From an uncultured Oscillospiraceae bacterium (GTDB lineage: Bacteria > Bacillota > Clostridia > Oscillospirales > Oscillospiraceae), in NCBI GenBank assembly GCA_934590505.1, contig CAKTPC010000034.1:1-17303 (forward strand): a stretch of 17,303 nt of DNA, written 5' to 3'. Position 1 is the first letter of the stretch. Every line of letters begins with the position of its first letter. Positions 1 through 6,303 of the stretch are shown here, in pieces. A program made the translations under genes and the position numbers. The notes under the pieces are model-generated. The model worked only from the letters and a program-made list of their open reading frames with translations, made no database searches and had not been told where the DNA came from.

Positions 1-146
1 GGAGCGCGCTTGAGCAGCTCGGCGGCGCAGTGAACGGTAAGCTCCACATCGCCGAACATGACGAATGCGCCGATGTACAGGTCATCAGATACCCTGCACA
101 AGGGCAGCTCGCGTTTCAAGCCGGCAACGTCCATCTCGTAAGTCAT
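1..146 (-). CDS. Phosphoribosyltransferase-like protein, 5' part only
   Basis: This is the first 48 codons of a minus-strand gene that runs off the left edge. The ATG is at 146, preceded by a clear AGGAGG site about 8 bases upstream. The visible N-terminus begins MTYEMDVAGLKRELPLCRVS and continues with a segment resembling DLYIGAFVMFGDVELT. From memory this N-terminus resembles clostridial proteins annotated as adenine/orotate-type phosphoribosyltransferases, whose catalytic PRPP loop would lie beyond the window. No catalytic motif is visible here, so the family assignment rests on N-terminal resemblance alone. A promoter-like pair lies at 190-217. The rpsT terminator lies further upstream, so the gene is probably transcribed on its own. 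Confidence 0.5.
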   Translation of the reverse strand, partial: MTYEMDVAGLKRELPLCRVSDDLYIGAFVMFGDVELTVHCAAELLKRA

Positions 147-189
147 TTTTTTGATTCCTCCTGAGAGTCATATAAAATAGAACGAGTTT

Positions 190-217
190 ATTTTACAGAA
201 TTCACGGAAAAAATCAA
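190..217 (-). promoter_or_regulatory. Probable sigma-A promoter for the phosphoribosyltransferase-like gene
   Basis: Read on the minus strand, a TTGATT -35 box (217-212) is followed by a 16-bp spacer and a TAAAAT -10 box (195-190). It sits about 45 bases ahead of the start codon, in an AT-rich stretch that contrasts with the GC-rich surroundings. This is pattern matching only. Confidence 0.5.
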
Positions 218-320
218 GAACTATATTCAAAAAATCCAGAAAAATCAGGCTTCACTGGGCAGAAATTTTACGCTGCCCAAGCCGATGCCGGGCTCGAGCG
301 CGTTGTTTATTAAGTATAAA

Positions 321-351
321 CGAAAAACGAGATGCGCAGAACGCATCTCGT
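321..351 (-). terminator. Rho-independent terminator of rpsT
   Basis: A perfect 10-bp stem (327-336 with 342-351; ACGAGATGCG and its complement) has a 5-nt loop. On the minus strand it is followed by TTTTTCG. It begins 14 bases after the rpsT stop codon, so it ends the S20 transcript. Confidence 0.9.
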
Positions 352-364
352 TGTTTCTTTCCAA

Positions 365-628
365 TTAAGCCATCTCGTTGAGCTTGCTTGCCATTGCGGA
401 CTTCTTGTGTGCCGCATTGTTCTTGTGCAGCAGACCCTTGCCGGCCGCGCGGTCGACTGTCTTAACAGCAACTTTATAGGCACTGACGGCATCGTCACGA
501 TTGCCCTCGGCAACGGCTGCGTCAAATTTTTTCATCATGGTCTTGAGCTCGGTCTTATCAGCGCGATTCTTGGCTCTGAGTTCCTTGGACTTAACGTCTC
601 TCTTTGCAGAAGATTTAATGTTGGCCAT
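365..628 (-). CDS. rpsT: 30S ribosomal protein S20
   Basis: The 87-residue basic protein begins MANIKSSAKRDVKSKELRAK, the diagnostic S20 start, and its length is normal for bacterial S20 (about 85-90 residues). It is an all-helical primary 16S rRNA-binding protein of the small subunit. It includes the family segment around GLLHKNNAAHKKSAMASKLN near the C-terminus. The ATG at 628 is preceded by a very purine-rich site (AGGAGGAGGTGG) on the minus strand. The gene has its own promoter (685-713) and terminator (321-351), so it appears to be monocistronic. It is divergent from gpr, with about 200 bp between the two start codons. In Firmicutes rpsT is often near gpr, which agrees with this arrangement. 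Confidence 0.97.
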   Translation of the reverse strand: MANIKSSAKRDVKSKELRAKNRADKTELKTMMKKFDAAVAEGNRDDAVSAYKVAVKTVDRAAGKGLLHKNNAAHKKSAMASKLNEMA

Positions 629-684
629 GCTTCAATCGCCACCTCCTCCTATAAAATTGAGTCTACACCGACTCGCGTTTAGAA

Positions 685-713
685 ATTATATCAAAGAAAG
701 CCCTGAAAAGCAA
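685..713 (-). promoter_or_regulatory. Sigma-A promoter of rpsT
   Basis: On the minus strand the sequence shows TTGCTT (713-708), a 17-bp spacer and a perfect TATAAT (690-685). Transcription would start near 678, giving a leader of about 50 nt before the S20 start codon. The match and spacing are close to ideal, as expected for a ribosomal protein gene. Confidence 0.8.
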
Positions 714-831
714 GAGGTTTTTCAAAATTTCTCAGCATTTTTCGCATATTTTTTGCCGCGCTTATCTATTGTAGGATTTGCGGGAAACAATATACAACAT
801 ATTGATTATTTTGAATTGCACGGAGGTAATT

Positions 832-1683
832 ATGGTGGCTGGATATAGGACAGATATGGCGGATGAGGCGCGCAGCCTGTGGAACCGGAGCGTGGGAAAA
901 AGCACAGAGCTTCCCGGAGTTATCGCGCGCGAGGAAAATTTGTGTGGGCTGAACGTGACCGCCGTCGAGATAACCGGCGAGGAGGGTGCACGCGCACTCG
1001 GCAAAGCCCCGGGGAAATATTTCTCGCTCGACCTGCCAACGCACTTCGACCACGGCGCTGAGGACTTTGCGTCCGCTGTCGGCACACTTGCGGCGCTGAT
1101 AGGCAGGTGTGTCCCTGAGAGAGCAGACAGCGTGCTCGTTGCGGTGCTCGGGAACCCCGACATTACGCCCGACGCGCTCGGCTCTCTCGCAGCAGGCTCG
1201 ATACTTGTGACGCGGCACTTAAAGAAAAGCGGCAGTCCGGGCTTTGAGGGCTTCTCCTCGCTTGCGCTCTGCCGCCCCGGTGTACTTGGCACCTCCGGGA
1301 TAGAGACAGCCTCTCAGGTGTCCGTCCTGTGCCGTGAGCTCGCCCCCTCGTTCGTTATCGCCATAGACGCCCTCGCCGGCACAGAGGCCGACAGGCTCGG
1401 CCGCGCGGTACAGGTATCAGATGCAGGGATATCTCCCGGCTCCGGCGTCGGCAACGACAGGCAGGAGCTCAGCCGCGGCAGCCTTGGCGTGCCGGTGGTG
1501 TCGATAGGCATACCGACGGTGATAGACGCTGGGCTTTTCGGCGGCGACGCGCTCTCCGGGATGTTCGTCACGCCGCGCAGCATTGACTCCCTTGTCCGCT
1601 CCGGAGCACGCGTGATCGGCTACGCGGTAAACATGGCCGTGCACCATCTCAGCATCGCGGATATTGATGCACTGGTAGGATGA
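832..1683 (+). CDS. gpr: Spore germination protease GPR
   Basis: GPR is the endoprotease that degrades small acid-soluble spore proteins early in germination. It is made in the forespore as a zymogen and belongs to an aspartic-acid-dependent family (peptidase A25). The predicted 283-residue protein has the family blocks in order: GNPDITPDALG (about 107-117), PGVLGTSGIETASQV, FVIAIDALAGTEADRLGRAV, VSDAGISPGSGVGNDRQELS and GVPVVSIGIPTVIDAGL. It is shorter than the Bacillus enzyme (about 370 residues), as many clostridial versions are. The reading frame is open upstream to 778, but ATG 832 is chosen because GGAGG lies directly before it. A CATATTG at 798-804 resembles a sigma-G -10 box, but no convincing -35 accompanies it. 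No clear plus-strand terminator follows. This gene is the best evidence that the organism sporulates. Confidence 0.95.
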   Translation: MVAGYRTDMADEARSLWNRSVGKSTELPGVIAREENLCGLNVTAVEITGEEGARALGKAPGKYFSLDLPTHFDHGAEDFASAVGTLAALIGRCVPERADSVLVAVLGNPDITPDALGSLAAGSILVTRHLKKSGSPGFEGFSSLALCRPGVLGTSGIETASQVSVLCRELAPSFVIAIDALAGTEADRLGRAVQVSDAGISPGSGVGNDRQELSRGSLGVPVVSIGIPTVIDAGLFGGDALSGMFVTPRSIDSLVRSGARVIGYAVNMAVHHLSIADIDALVG

Positions 1684-1984
1684 CTTGCCGTTACCGACCT
1701 GCCGCCCCAGCGCTTGAAAAGACTGAGAACGTCAAATCGTTTAGATGGTCTGTGCCCCGCAGAGTTTTTTCGCCTCGGAAGGCGAAAAAATAATCCAGAT
1801 AAATTTTTGCTGGGGCGTGTACCTCGGCAAAAATACTTCTCGCTCAGGAAGTGTCGAGCGAAGCGAGGCGCGAACCTGAGTGCAAGCCCTATCGTTTTGA
1901 AAACGACTGTCTTCAAAACGAACAGAACCGAAAAGAGCCCGTCTTTTACAGACAGGCTCGTTTCGGGTAATTTCAAAAATTAAA
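1684..1984. repeat. Gene-free block of nested inverted repeats, possible dispersed repeat
   Basis: No convincing gene lies between gpr and rpmB, although frames are open on both strands. The block contains a perfect 10-bp inverted repeat (1765-1774/1781-1790, TTTTTTCGCC with GGCGAAAAAA), CTCGCT/AGCGAG (1839-1844/1862-1867), CTCAGG/CCTGAG (1843-1848/1875-1880) and a perfect 9-bp repeat (1893-1901/1912-1920, CGTTTTGAA with TTCAAAACG). It ends in the rpmB terminator. The first hairpin is symmetric and has no free T-run on either strand, so it is not a normal terminator. The dense structure suggests a dispersed intergenic element; that is an inference. Confidence 0.45.
1931..1959 (-). terminator. 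Rho-independent terminator of rpmB
   Basis: On the minus strand GAGCCTGTCT (1959-1950) pairs with AGACGGGCTC (1944-1935), with one U-G wobble and a 5-nt loop, and TTTTCGG follows. On the plus strand the wobble becomes a C/A mismatch and the trailing bases are GTTTCG, so it works better for rpmB than for gpr. It lies about 25 bases past the rpmB stop. Confidence 0.8.
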
Positions 1985-2173
1985 TTACACAGCGCGGGTG
2001 ACCTTGCCGCTGCGCAGGCAGCGAGTGCAGACGTAAACATGCTTGGGGCTTCCGTCCACGACGGCCTTGACGCGCTTCACATTGGGCTTCCATGCACGGT
2101 TGGATCTTCTGTGGGAGTGGCTGACCTTGATGCCGAAGGTAACGCCCTTATCACAAAATTCGCACTTTGCCAT
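1985..2173 (-). CDS. rpmB: 50S ribosomal protein L28, zinc-binding type
   Basis: The 62-residue basic protein begins MAKCEFCDKGVTFGIKVSHS, and it includes SHRRSNRAWKPNVKRV, the typical L28 core. L28 is a late-assembling large-subunit protein. Two CxxC pairs (CEFC near the N-terminus and CTRC near the C-terminus) mark the zinc-ribbon form of L28; zinc-free paralogues lack them. A GTG at 2185 is in frame but overlaps the AGGAGG site, so the ATG at 2173, about 11 bases from that site, is the likely start. The gene has its own promoter (2223-2251) and terminator (1931-1959) and stands alone. Confidence 0.97.
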   Translation of the reverse strand: MAKCEFCDKGVTFGIKVSHSHRRSNRAWKPNVKRVKAVVDGSPKHVYVCTRCLRSGKVTRAV

Positions 2174-2222
2174 AGTTTGAAGCACCTCCTTGCTTGTGTT
2201 TCGCTGAATAGACAGCTTTTAT

Positions 2223-2251
2223 ATAATAACAGAACCGCCGGGTAATTGCAA
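2223..2251 (-). promoter_or_regulatory. Sigma-A promoter of rpmB
   Basis: On the minus strand a TTGCAA -35 box (2251-2246), a 17-bp spacer and a TATTAT -10 box (2228-2223) lie about 50 bases upstream of the L28 start codon. Confidence 0.7.
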
Positions 2252-2460
2252 GAACAAATTATGTAAATGCGCAAATTTTCTTTCTAAGCAAAAAGCAAAA
2301 CCGCCGGCACTCTGCCAAGTGACGACGATTGACGCTTTTGTCAACTTTTGAATACTCTTTGAAGAACTGACCGCTTGTCGCAGCGCTCTTTCTGTATTAC
2401 CATCAATTGTCAAGGACTGGCTGCGGCAAAATGTTTATACCCTCAAGAGTACAAAAGCTG
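2252..2460. other. Intergenic region between rpmB and hprK promoters
   Basis: I see no gene in the gap between the divergent rpmB and hprK units. It contains a small hairpin TTGAC/GTCAA (2329-2333/2340-2344) and a longer imperfect one, 2375-2384 pairing with 2420-2429 around a 35-nt loop with a single wobble. A 9-bp direct repeat AACCGCCGG occurs at 2233-2241 and 2299-2307. None of these is a recognised regulatory element. Confidence 0.4.
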
Positions 2461-2489
2461 TTGCCAAATACGCCGGAAGCGATTAAAAT
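2461..2489 (+). promoter_or_regulatory. Probable promoter of the hprK-murB-rapZ-whiA-dnaE operon
   Basis: TTGCCA (2461-2466) is followed by a 17-bp spacer and TAAAAT (2484-2489). A perfect TATAAT overlaps at 2489-2494, but its spacing from TTGCCA is 22 bp. The hprK AGGAGG site (2514-2519) lies just downstream, so the leader would be short. Confidence 0.6.
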
Positions 2490-2527
2490 ATAATGTGAGT
2501 AAAAGTATCTCTCAGGAGGCTGTGCAC

Positions 2528-3472
2528 ATGAAACGCAACGGTAGCTATTCCGTAAAGCTGAAAACGATCGTGGAGGCTCACGACCTTCACCCGCTGCACC
2601 TTTCAAAAGACTATGAGTCCGCGCTGCTGACGACCGCCGATATAAATCGCCCGGCCATGCAGCTCACCGGCTTTTATAATTACTTCGACCCGAAGCGCTT
2701 GCAGATCATGGGGCGCGTCGAGAGCACATATCTTGACACGCTCACCTCCGAGGAGCGCCGCGCAGCGTTTGAACGCTTCATGCAGTACGATATCTCGGGG
2801 CTTGTCATCTGCCACAGCGTGCCGGCCTTTCCTGAGTGCATAGAGATGGCTGAGAAGTACGACCGCAATGTATTCATTACGCATGAGGACACCTCGGAAT
2901 TTCAGGCCGACGTCATCACCTCCCTGCGCAAACACCTTGCTCCGCGCCTTACGACGCACGGCGTGCTTGTTGAGGTCTATGGTGAGGGTCTGCTGCTCAT
3001 CGGCGACAGCGGCATAGGCAAGAGCGAGACGGCACTGGAGCTTATAAAGCGCGGCCACCGGCTCATTGCCGACGACGCCGTTGAGGTCAAGCGCATCAGC
3101 CGTGACACCCTCGTCGGCTGCGCACCGGAGCTCATACGCTACTATATGGAGCTGCGCGGCATAGGCGTGATAAACGTCCGGCACCTCTACGGCATGGGCG
3201 CTGTAAAACCGGAGACAAACATTGACCTTGTGGTGAGCATGGAGCCCTGGGAGGACGGCAAGGCCTACGACCGCCTTGGCCTCACGAATGAGACGGCGAA
3301 CTTCCTCGGCGTGAGTCTGCCGCAGGTGACAATCCCTGTCCGCCCCGGCAGGAACCTTGCCGTTATCATGGAGCTTGCCGCGATGAACAACCGCCAGAAG
3401 AAGATGGGCTACAACGCTGCAGAGGCTCTGACCGCCGAGCACGACAGAGCGATAGATCTCGGACTTTTATGA
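2528..3472 (+). CDS. hprK: HPr kinase/phosphorylase
   Basis: HprK phosphorylates and dephosphorylates HPr of the sugar phosphotransferase system on a serine, driving carbon catabolite control in Firmicutes. The 314-residue protein has an N-terminal regulatory domain (about 1-130) and a P-loop kinase domain with Walker A GDSGIGKS at 159-166. His144 precedes the P-loop (HGVLVEVYG) and Asp183 lies in IADDAVEV; these match catalytic positions known in Bacillus HprK. The family signature MELRGIGVINVRHLYG is present. The length is typical (about 310). The frame is open upstream to 2375, but ATG 2528 has AGGAGG 8 bases before it and gives a normal N-terminus. It is the first gene of the operon, 14 bp ahead of murB. 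The gene for HPr itself is not in the window. Confidence 0.97.
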   Translation: MKRNGSYSVKLKTIVEAHDLHPLHLSKDYESALLTTADINRPAMQLTGFYNYFDPKRLQIMGRVESTYLDTLTSEERRAAFERFMQYDISGLVICHSVPAFPECIEMAEKYDRNVFITHEDTSEFQADVITSLRKHLAPRLTTHGVLVEVYGEGLLLIGDSGIGKSETALELIKRGHRLIADDAVEVKRISRDTLVGCAPELIRYYMELRGIGVINVRHLYGMGAVKPETNIDLVVSMEPWEDGKAYDRLGLTNETANFLGVSLPQVTIPVRPGRNLAVIMELAAMNNRQKKMGYNAAEALTAEHDRAIDLGLL

Positions 3473-3486
3473 TTGGAGAAGCGTAA

Positions 3487-4515
3487 ATGGAACAGCTTGA
3501 AAACGCCATTGCCGAAATAAAGGAAGCCATGCCCGGCCTTGAGCTTCGGGAAAACGAACCGATGCGCGAGCACTGCTCTTTCCGCATAGGCGGCCCCGCG
3601 AGAGTGCTTGCGATACCTTCAGACGTGACGAGCCTTTCAAAGATATGCTGCCTGCTCAAGAAGCACAAGCTTGCCCCGTACATAATCGGCAACGGAACGA
3701 ACATCCTCTTCCCTGACGAGGGTCTGAGCGACCTCTTTATCATCAGCACCGCGAAGCTCGGCAAGCTGTTCATGATCGGTGAAGATGCGATCTACGCCGA
3801 AGCCGGCGTGTCGCTCGCAAAGCTAGCGGGCTTTGCGCAGCAGAACGGTCTTGCGGGGCTGGAATTTGCCTCCGGCATCCCCGGCAGCGTCGGCGGCGGT
3901 GTGATAATGAACGCGGGCGCTTACGACGGCGAGCTGAAGGACGCGGTGGAAAGCGTCGTGTTCTACTATCTGCCCGACCAGAGCCTGTACGAAATGCCGC
4001 ATGACAACTGCGCCTTCGGCTACCGCACAAGCTTTTTCCAGAAAACTCCCGGCTGCGTCATCCTCTCTGCCGTGTTCCGTCTCAAAAAAGGTGACGGCGA
4101 GGCCATAGCCGCAAAGATGCGCGAGCTCAACCAGCGCCGCCGTGATAAGCAGCCGCTTGACCTGCCCTCGGCAGGCAGCGCCTTCAGGCGTCCCGAGAAC
4201 GGCTACGCCGCCGCGCTCATCGACGAGGCGGGGCTCAAGGGCTATACCGTCGGCGGGGCGCAGGTGTCGGAAAAGCACGCGGGCTTTGTTGTGAACACCG
4301 GTAAGGCGAGCTCGCACGATGTTTACGACCTGATGATGCACATAAGAAAGACCGTGTACGAGAAGTCCGGTACGGTTCTCGTGCCGGAAATTATAATCCT
4401 GCCGCCTGACTATGCTCTGTCGGACAACGGCCCCGAGGTCCCGCTCAACCGCGTGACCGGCGGGCTCGAGGCGGAGCTGAACGCCGCGGCAGCGCAGGAG
4501 AAGCCAGAGAGCTGA
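3487..4515 (+). CDS. murB: UDP-N-acetylenolpyruvoylglucosamine reductase
   Basis: MurB is the cytosolic FAD- and NADPH-dependent enzyme that reduces UDP-GlcNAc-enolpyruvate to UDP-MurNAc in peptidoglycan precursor synthesis. The FAD-binding domain shows YIIGNGTNIL and GLEFASGIPGSVGGGVIMNA. The reductase domain shows YRTSFF with Arg180, SAGSAFRRP with the proposed proton donor Ser231, and VLVPEIIIL with Glu301. All three catalytic positions of the family are therefore present. The protein has 342 residues, against about 300 for related Gram-positive forms. The excess is a C-terminal tail of about 35-40 residues after the catalytic Glu, rich in Ala, Glu and Pro at its end. The start at 3487 follows a modest GGAG site, 14 bp after the hprK stop; rapZ follows after 12 bp. 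Confidence 0.97.
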   Translation: MEQLENAIAEIKEAMPGLELRENEPMREHCSFRIGGPARVLAIPSDVTSLSKICCLLKKHKLAPYIIGNGTNILFPDEGLSDLFIISTAKLGKLFMIGEDAIYAEAGVSLAKLAGFAQQNGLAGLEFASGIPGSVGGGVIMNAGAYDGELKDAVESVVFYYLPDQSLYEMPHDNCAFGYRTSFFQKTPGCVILSAVFRLKKGDGEAIAAKMRELNQRRRDKQPLDLPSAGSAFRRPENGYAAALIDEAGLKGYTVGGAQVSEKHAGFVVNTGKASSHDVYDLMMHIRKTVYEKSGTVLVPEIIILPPDYALSDNGPEVPLNRVTGGLEAELNAAAAQEKPES

Positions 4516-4527
4516 ACGGAGAAATAA

Positions 4528-5385
4528 ATGGATTTTTTGATTATCACCGGCCTGTCCGGGGCGGGCAAGAGCCGCGCCGCGGACGTGATGGAGGATCTTG
4601 ACTACTACTGCGTGGACAATATGCCTGTCGCGCTCATGCCGCGCTTTGCCGAGCTCTGCATCGCCACCGGCGGCCGCTATGAAAATGTCGCTCTCGTGAC
4701 GGATGTGCGCGAGAAGAACGGATTCGGTGAGCTGCTCAAGACCATTGACCAGCTCAAGGAGATGAACTGCAGCGTGCGCATCCTGTACATGGATGCGGAT
4801 GTGCGCACTATCGTGCGGCGCTATAAGGAATCGCGCCGCCCGCACCCGCTCGCCGCGCGCGGAATGTCGGTCGAGGAGGCCGTACACAAGGAGATGGATC
4901 TGCTCGCGCCGATACGCGAGCGGGCGGACTTCATCGTCAACAGCTCGAACCTCACCCTCGGCATGCTCCAGAACAAGCTCTTTTCGCTCTTCGCCCCGAA
5001 CGGGGAAAAGCGCGAGATAGACGTGACCGTCATGTCCTTCGGCTATAAGCACGGCCTGCCCATGGAGGCAGACCTCGTGTTTGACGTGCGCTTTCTGCCG
5101 AACCCCTTCTATGTTGAGGACCTGCGCCCGCTCTGCGGCCTTGACCGGCCCGTGGCGGAGTTCGTGTTCAGCTACCAGCAGACGCGCACCTTTATGGAAA
5201 AGATAGAGGATATGCTCGATTTCCTGCTGCCGATGTATATCGAGGAGGGCAAGCTCTCGCTGACCGTAGCCATCGGCTGCACCGGCGGGCATCACAGGAG
5301 CGTCGCAATCGCCTCGGCGCTCACGGACTACCTCGTCGCCGACGGGGTGCGCGCCGTCAACATCAACCGCGATCTGGACAAGTAG
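4528..5385 (+). CDS. rapZ: RapZ/YvcJ family nucleotide-binding protein
   Basis: This family comprises P-loop proteins. In enterobacteria RapZ is an adaptor that directs RNase E to the small RNA GlmZ; the Firmicutes homologue YvcJ binds and hydrolyses nucleotides and has been linked to competence. The 285-residue protein has Walker A GLSGAGKS at 9-15, the family segment ALEDLDYYCVDN-like (EDLDYYCVDNMP) just after it, DVREKN, RRPHPLA, SFGYKHGLPMEADLVFDVRF in the C-terminal half, and the family C-terminal motif IGCTGGHHRSV. Length is normal (about 285). It lies 12 bp after murB and 11 bp before whiA. In many Firmicutes a yvcK gene separates rapZ and whiA; here there is none. The target of RapZ in Gram-positives is poorly known, so the precise role is uncertain. 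Confidence 0.95.
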   Translation: MDFLIITGLSGAGKSRAADVMEDLDYYCVDNMPVALMPRFAELCIATGGRYENVALVTDVREKNGFGELLKTIDQLKEMNCSVRILYMDADVRTIVRRYKESRRPHPLAARGMSVEEAVHKEMDLLAPIRERADFIVNSSNLTLGMLQNKLFSLFAPNGEKREIDVTVMSFGYKHGLPMEADLVFDVRFLPNPFYVEDLRPLCGLDRPVAEFVFSYQQTRTFMEKIEDMLDFLLPMYIEEGKLSLTVAIGCTGGHHRSVAIASALTDYLVADGVRAVNINRDLDK

Positions 5386-5396
5386 GAGAGGCCGCC

Positions 5397-6299
5397 ATGT
5401 CGTTTTCATCCCGCGCGAAGGCCGAGCTGTGTCAGGCGCGGCCCGATCGGAAATGCTGCGCTGTCGCTGAAAGCTATGGCGTGCTGCTCTACTGCAACAC
5501 CTTTTCCGCAAACGAGATACGCGTTATCACTGCAAGCCCGGAGTTTGCTTCCCGCCTGCCGAAGCTCTTCCGCAAGGCCTTCGGCGTGAGCTTTGACAAG
5601 CTCCCGCCCGAGGGCGCAGAGGGCAAACGCACGCTCTCGATAACCGATCCGGATAAGCTCTCCGCGATCTTTGACGCCTTCGGCGCCGACCGCGGCGCGA
5701 CGCTGTCACACCATATAAACTTCGGCGTCATCGAAGAGGACTGCTGCCGCGCATCGTTTATCCGCGGCACGTTTTTAGCGGGCGGGAGCGTCACCGATCC
5801 GGAGAAGCGTTACCACCTTGAGCTTGCGACCTCTCACCGCAGCGTCAGCCGCGAGGCGTATTCGATACTGCTGGACATGGGCTTCAGCCCGAAGGAGACG
5901 GAGCGCGCCGGGAACAGCCTGCTCTACTTCAAGCAGGCCGACGCCATTGCCGACTTCTTCACGACGATCGGCGCAAGCGGCACAGCCATGGACATCATGA
6001 CTGCGAAGGTCGAAAAGGAAATGCGCAACACCGTCACCCGGCAGATAAACTGCGACAGCCACAATGCCGACAAGACCGTCGCCGCCGCGCAGGAGCAGAT
6101 GAACGCTATCCGCCGCATTGCGAAGGACTACGGGCTTGACGCGCTGCCGGAGCCGCTGAAGGACGCGGCGCTCCTGCGCATCGCAAACCCCGAGGCGAGC
6201 CTTGCCGACCTTGCCATGCTGAGCTATCCCCCGGTGACAAAGAGCTGCCTCAACCACCGTTTCAAAAAGATAATGGGCTTCAAGCCCGAGGAAGAATAA
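5397..6299 (+). CDS. whiA: DNA-binding protein WhiA (sporulation/division regulator)
   Basis: WhiA regulates sporulation septation in Streptomyces and influences cell division and chromosome segregation in Bacillus. The 300-residue protein starts MSFSSRAKAELCQARPD, matching the family start. It has a degenerate LAGLIDADG-homing-endonuclease-like domain (about 110-200, including RASFIRGTFLAGGSVTDP) and a C-terminal helix-turn-helix region (about 255-297, EASLADLAMLSYPPVTKSCL then NHRFKKI). Length is slightly below the usual 310-320. ATG 5397 is used because GGAGAG overlapping the rapZ stop lies just upstream. The gap to dnaE is only 4 bp, so translation of the two is probably coupled. Confidence 0.95.
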   Translation: MSFSSRAKAELCQARPDRKCCAVAESYGVLLYCNTFSANEIRVITASPEFASRLPKLFRKAFGVSFDKLPPEGAEGKRTLSITDPDKLSAIFDAFGADRGATLSHHINFGVIEEDCCRASFIRGTFLAGGSVTDPEKRYHLELATSHRSVSREAYSILLDMGFSPKETERAGNSLLYFKQADAIADFFTTIGASGTAMDIMTAKVEKEMRNTVTRQINCDSHNADKTVAAAQEQMNAIRRIAKDYGLDALPEPLKDAALLRIANPEASLADLAMLSYPPVTKSCLNHRFKKIMGFKPEEE

Positions 6300-6303
6300 A
6301 AAT

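Noticed and set aside
798..804. CATATTG as a sigma-G -10 box for gpr
   Set aside because: It is one mismatch from the expected -10 and fits the biology, but the region 17-18 bp upstream does not match a sigma-G -35, so it is mentioned only in the gpr entry.
1765..1790. Terminator for gpr
   Set aside because: The hairpin is fully symmetric with T-runs on the 5' arms, and no free T-run follows it on either strand.
1714..1983. 89-residue open frame on the plus strand between gpr and rpmB, with overlapping frames of 99 and 118 residues on the minus strand
   Set aside because: It has no ribosome-binding site, runs through several inverted repeats and ends just past the rpmB terminator hairpin. 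The composition is repeat-like, so I treat the block as non-coding.
3823..5511. 562-residue minus-strand open frame opposite murB, rapZ and whiA
   Set aside because: It spans three well-identified genes in antisense, is rich in His, Arg and Ala as shadow frames in GC-rich DNA are, and shows no family motif.
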